This document shows, piece after piece, positions 61,276 through 64,000 of a stretch of DNA of 64,000 nt. The DNA comes from Apodemus sylvaticus (Eukaryota; Chordata; Mammalia; Rodentia; Muridae): contig NC_067480.1 of the NCBI RefSeq assembly GCF_947179515.1, forward strand, positions 9,233,501 through 9,297,500, read 5' to 3'. Under the pieces are notes generated by a model. The model was not told where the DNA came from. It made no database searches and saw nothing but the letters and a program-made list of their open reading frames with translations. Both the position numbers and the translations under genes were made by a program. The first letter of the stretch is position 1; each line of letters starts with the position of its first letter.

Positions 61276-61680
61276 ATAAGATGAGTCATTTTGGAAAAGA
61301 TTAGTAAGCAATGTTTAAGGACACATCAGCTGTAAACAGCACATAAGAATGGACTTCTTGGCTCTCATCATCTTATTTTTCAATAGTTGCTGGTTAGATC
61401 TTCTTACCCTGACTGTTCCAGGAAATATTTTGCATTTCAAGTCTCATAGCTCTTTTTGGCCCTGCGAAGTCTTCAATAGATGGTCCTGGGCCAAAAACAA
61501 TTTTTAGTTCTTCCACATGTGGGCCAGCCAAGGAAGAGGGGCTCTTCGTCAGTGACAGGCCATTTGGAGTGTGTTTTCAGCAAGATGGCTGGCCTCCAGT
61601 CCAACCCTGAGCTACGAACCATCTAGCTGGAGTAACTGCCTTCTGACTCTATATGAATCTCTCATCTCCCTCAACTGTGC

Positions 61681-61701
61681 AAACAAACAAACAAACAAAC
61701 A
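61681..61701. repeat. (AAAC)n short repeat
   Basis: Five AAAC units at the end of a possible but unconfirmed SINE remnant (61575-61720). Confidence 0.8.
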
Positions 61702-62579
61702 CACTAGAAAAAAATAAAAACTTGGTCCCATCAGGTACAGTAAAAAAACCGTGAAGGGTCCTTTTGGTTTCCTATGGAAAAGCGTGTCTGAAATGCCTCC
61801 TGATAATGTGGTTTCGCAGGCATGTTCCTCCGTGTGCTAGTTTCTGACAAACTGAGCACAGCTGCTTTATGTTATTAACATCTGCTGCATGCTAATCTGA
61901 ATGTAAAAAGTTCAGATTTTGGCTGGAAGAAACGCACTTGGCCCAGGGCTCTCCTCTCCAGGCAGTCTCAGAGTGACGCATTCTCCCTCCGCTCTGACGA
62001 GACCTCGGCTGACAGCACCTTCCTTGATCTCAGCCCGCCTGGCTCTTTCCACCAGCGTCCACTCCGTCATCAATGAAACTGAACTTGGCTTCACAGACTA
62101 GCTTATCTTTTAAACTATTTGTCTGCAAACAGTATAACTTGCCTCCAATATCCCAAAGGGGGGAAAAAAAACCGTGTGACTCCAACTACCCACTGTGGTC
62201 CTTTGCCATCCACCAGAAAGGCCTGGCGTTCTCCTCGCAAAATGTCAGTACACTTTTTCTGCCTTTTTGATTGCAGCCAAATCAATCCTGGAACAAAGAT
62301 TTCCTGCCTTATGTCTGTTCATTACCTCACACAGATTCTCAGCCACCTTCCTGTGTCTGGGTCTTCCTACACACTGCTACCAGAATAATCGAGATTGAAT
62401 ACTCTCTTCACTCCCTTCCAGGTCTAAAATTTTCTACAGAATGAGTTCTCTAATACCGCCTCTCTCACACAGCTTCCTGGTACACGGGCTGACTCTGAGA
62501 AGATTGCCACCGCCTGACTCCCAACTGGAGCCTGACTCCAAGCAACCTGCAGTTTCATCCCAAACTGTTCTTTTTGTTC

Positions 62580-62760
62580 ATTTTTTGAGACAGAGTCTCT
62601 CTATGTAGCCCTCTCTGTCCTAACTCACAGTGTAGACCAGGCTGCCCTTGAACTCCAGGAGATCTGCCTGCCTCTGCCTCTGCCTCTGCCTCTGCCTTTG
62701 CCTCTGCCTTTGCCTCTGCCTGAGTGCTGGGACTAAAGGTGTGTGCCACCACACCTGATC
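62580..62760 (-). mobile_element. B1 SINE with internal hexamer expansion
   Basis: The reversed B1 runs from GAGACAGAGTCTCTCTATGT to GGTGTGTGCCACCACACCTG. At the normal CTGCCTCTGCCTCCC block it carries about nine GCCTCT/GCCTTT hexamers (62667-62721), roughly 40 bases more than usual. The antisense frame across it gives alternating Ala-Glu or Gln-Arg repeats and is not a gene. Confidence 0.93.
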
Positions 62761-64000
62761 AACACTAAACACCAAAAGACTTCTAGATCTTCTAGATCCA
62801 GCCAGCCTCCTCACGCCTTCTCAAACGCCCAAGTTCAAGATGGCAAGGCTGGAGAAGTGCTGTACTTGAGTCTAGAAAGGATGCTACTACTGCCAAGGCC
62901 AGTTACACACACTCAACTTCTCCCCTTCTTTCCAAGTCCAACTATCTTGGCCATCGTCAGAACGTAGCTATGCTTCTAAGTTCCCTTTTAAATCTAGGTC
63001 TTGAGAAGTAAGAATATTGCACGAATATCCAATCTACAGTCCAGCAACCTACACAGACCCAGGATAGGCAGAGTATAAATGAAGGCCACCAGACATCTAC
63101 ATCAGATCACAATGTCAATAGGTTGGATGCCCTAGACTACGCTTTTCTTCTCCACTCCTCTATCCCCAGGATCTGCAACAGTCTGCAGAGTGCATAATCT
63201 GTGCACTGTTTCCATATGCTGCTAAGGTTTAACATTCACTGAATACCTAACATGTGCCCAATATCATTCTAATCTCATTAACTCCTAATGCAGAAGTGAA
63301 GGCACTTGGCTATCTGTTTCACATATAATAGTTATATTTCTCAAAATAACTCAAGAAGCCCTTTCTTTTTCATTTTTACTTATTTATTTGGGAAGGGCTT
63401 GTGAAGCACTTCTAAGTGAGAAGCATGCCTAGGATGCCTGTTGAAACCTCTGTGAGATCTATCATCCTTCTCAGTTTGAAGACCTAGGCTCATAACGGTG
63501 CATCAGAAAGGCCACTGAGAATGTCCAGGCATTTGCTGGCAATGGCTGGGCACACTTCTGAGGTCAAATTTGTGTCATCTAGTGCCCATAGCCAAAAGCA
63601 AAAAACAAAACAAAATAAAAAACTAAATTAACTAACCTATGAGCCCTTTCTCCCCTTGAATTCTTTATCTACTTTTTTTTTATGCACAACTTATCTAGGA
63701 TGCAGATGATTGTTTAAAAAACAAGTTTTACAGTGAAACAGCAAATTGTTGACTTCACCCCCAAGGCAATGACTCTGAGGAGGATCAGCCTTGGGCTTCC
63801 ATCTTTGAGTGTTTCAGTCACAGCTTCCTCTCCTCCAGAGAAAAGGTTGTCATCAGATCCGACCCATGAATTCCACATCAGTGGCACAAAGGAACTCAAG
63901 AGTTTTACCACATCCTTGCTGGCATGTCACCGGGTGTCATCATTAGTTCAAGTCCTCAGTCAGTCATATTGTTGAGATTTTACTGGCTTAGCTTCCCTGT

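Larger units (their letters stand above)
1..64000 (-). other. Man2a1: Man2a1 transcription unit, internal part (introns 1-9, exons 2-9)
   Basis: Eight minus-strand exons spell a continuous piece of Golgi alpha-mannosidase II, a type II membrane enzyme of the medial Golgi. It removes the alpha-1,3- and alpha-1,6-linked mannoses from GlcNAcMan5GlcNAc2, committing N-glycans to the complex type (family knowledge). The exons total 1436 coding bases, and every junction keeps phase: each exon length equals its codons plus the split bases. Exon 1 (tail, anchor, residues 1-45) was not found between 49695 and the right edge, and no CpG-rich promoter is visible there, so it should lie further right. Everything after residue 523 lies to the left. 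I infer that the whole window is transcribed right to left. The paralogue MAN2A2 is less likely, because the exon 2 stem sequence and the sequence as a whole fit MAN2A1 as I remember it. Confidence 0.95.
49695..64000 (-). other. Man2a1: Man2a1 intron 1 (partial, 5' side off window)
   Basis: At least 14.3 kb of noncoding sequence upstream of exon 2. Contents: B2 (50557-50740), B1 (50777-50895), a TG microsatellite, a B3 (53165-53360), B2 (55262-55482), a 5'-inverted L1 (57044-57983), B3/B2 copies (58180-58375, 61045-61275), a B4 (60120-60300) and a B1 with an expanded hexamer (62580-62760). The stretches 51000-52350, 53400-55250, 58400-60100 and 62770-64000 show nothing I can name. No exon-1-like frame and no CpG island were noticed. 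Confidence 0.8.

Noticed and set aside
49695..64000. Search for exon 1 and promoter of Man2a1
   Set aside because: No frame like the short tail plus membrane anchor and no CpG-rich block was seen; it is most likely beyond the right edge.

Overview
The window is a piece of a murid rodent nuclear genome holding one gene, Man2a1 (Golgi alpha-mannosidase II), on the minus strand. Eight consecutive coding exons, numbered here 2 to 9, can be read at base resolution with canonical GT-AG borders and unbroken reading phase. They encode residues 46 to 523 plus the first two bases of codon 524, using mouse numbering recalled from memory. Exon 1 (cytosolic tail and membrane anchor) should lie beyond the right edge and exon 10 onward beyond the left edge, so the whole 64 kb should sit inside one transcription unit. 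No second gene, RNA gene, CRISPR array or prokaryotic feature was found.

The organism call rests on two things. The exons read as a close rodent orthologue, and the introns carry B1, B2/B3 and B4 SINEs, L1 3' ends of the mouse/rat type, URR1 DNA transposons and MaLR-like LTRs. The protein mixes residues I remember from mouse and from rat, and I saw no rat-type ID SINE. A murine rodent other than the laboratory mouse or rat is therefore likely but unproven.

Layout, left to right in window coordinates (3' to 5' of the gene): intron 9 (partial) with a 167-bp AT-rich tandem repeat and a URR1 remnant; exon 9; intron 8 with a 26-bp minisatellite; exon 8; intron 7, mostly unique and AT-rich; exon 7; intron 6, filled largely by about 3.8 kb of L1 sequence; exon 6; intron 5 with two opposed, nested solo LTRs; exon 5; intron 4 (13 kb) with three B1s, a B1 fragment, a terminal-repeat-bounded URR1 and a GAAA/GGAA array; exon 4; intron 3 (11 kb); exon 3; the very short intron 2; exon 2; and more than 14 kb of intron 1 with a 5'-inverted L1 insertion and several SINEs.

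The exons together encode the end of the stem region and nearly all of the GH38 catalytic domain, including two zinc ligands (H174, D176), the nucleophile and third zinc ligand (D288) and the probable acid catalyst (D425). The fourth zinc ligand lies in a downstream exon outside the window. No new biological system was found. The notable items are transposon structures and simple repeats inside an otherwise ordinary gene.
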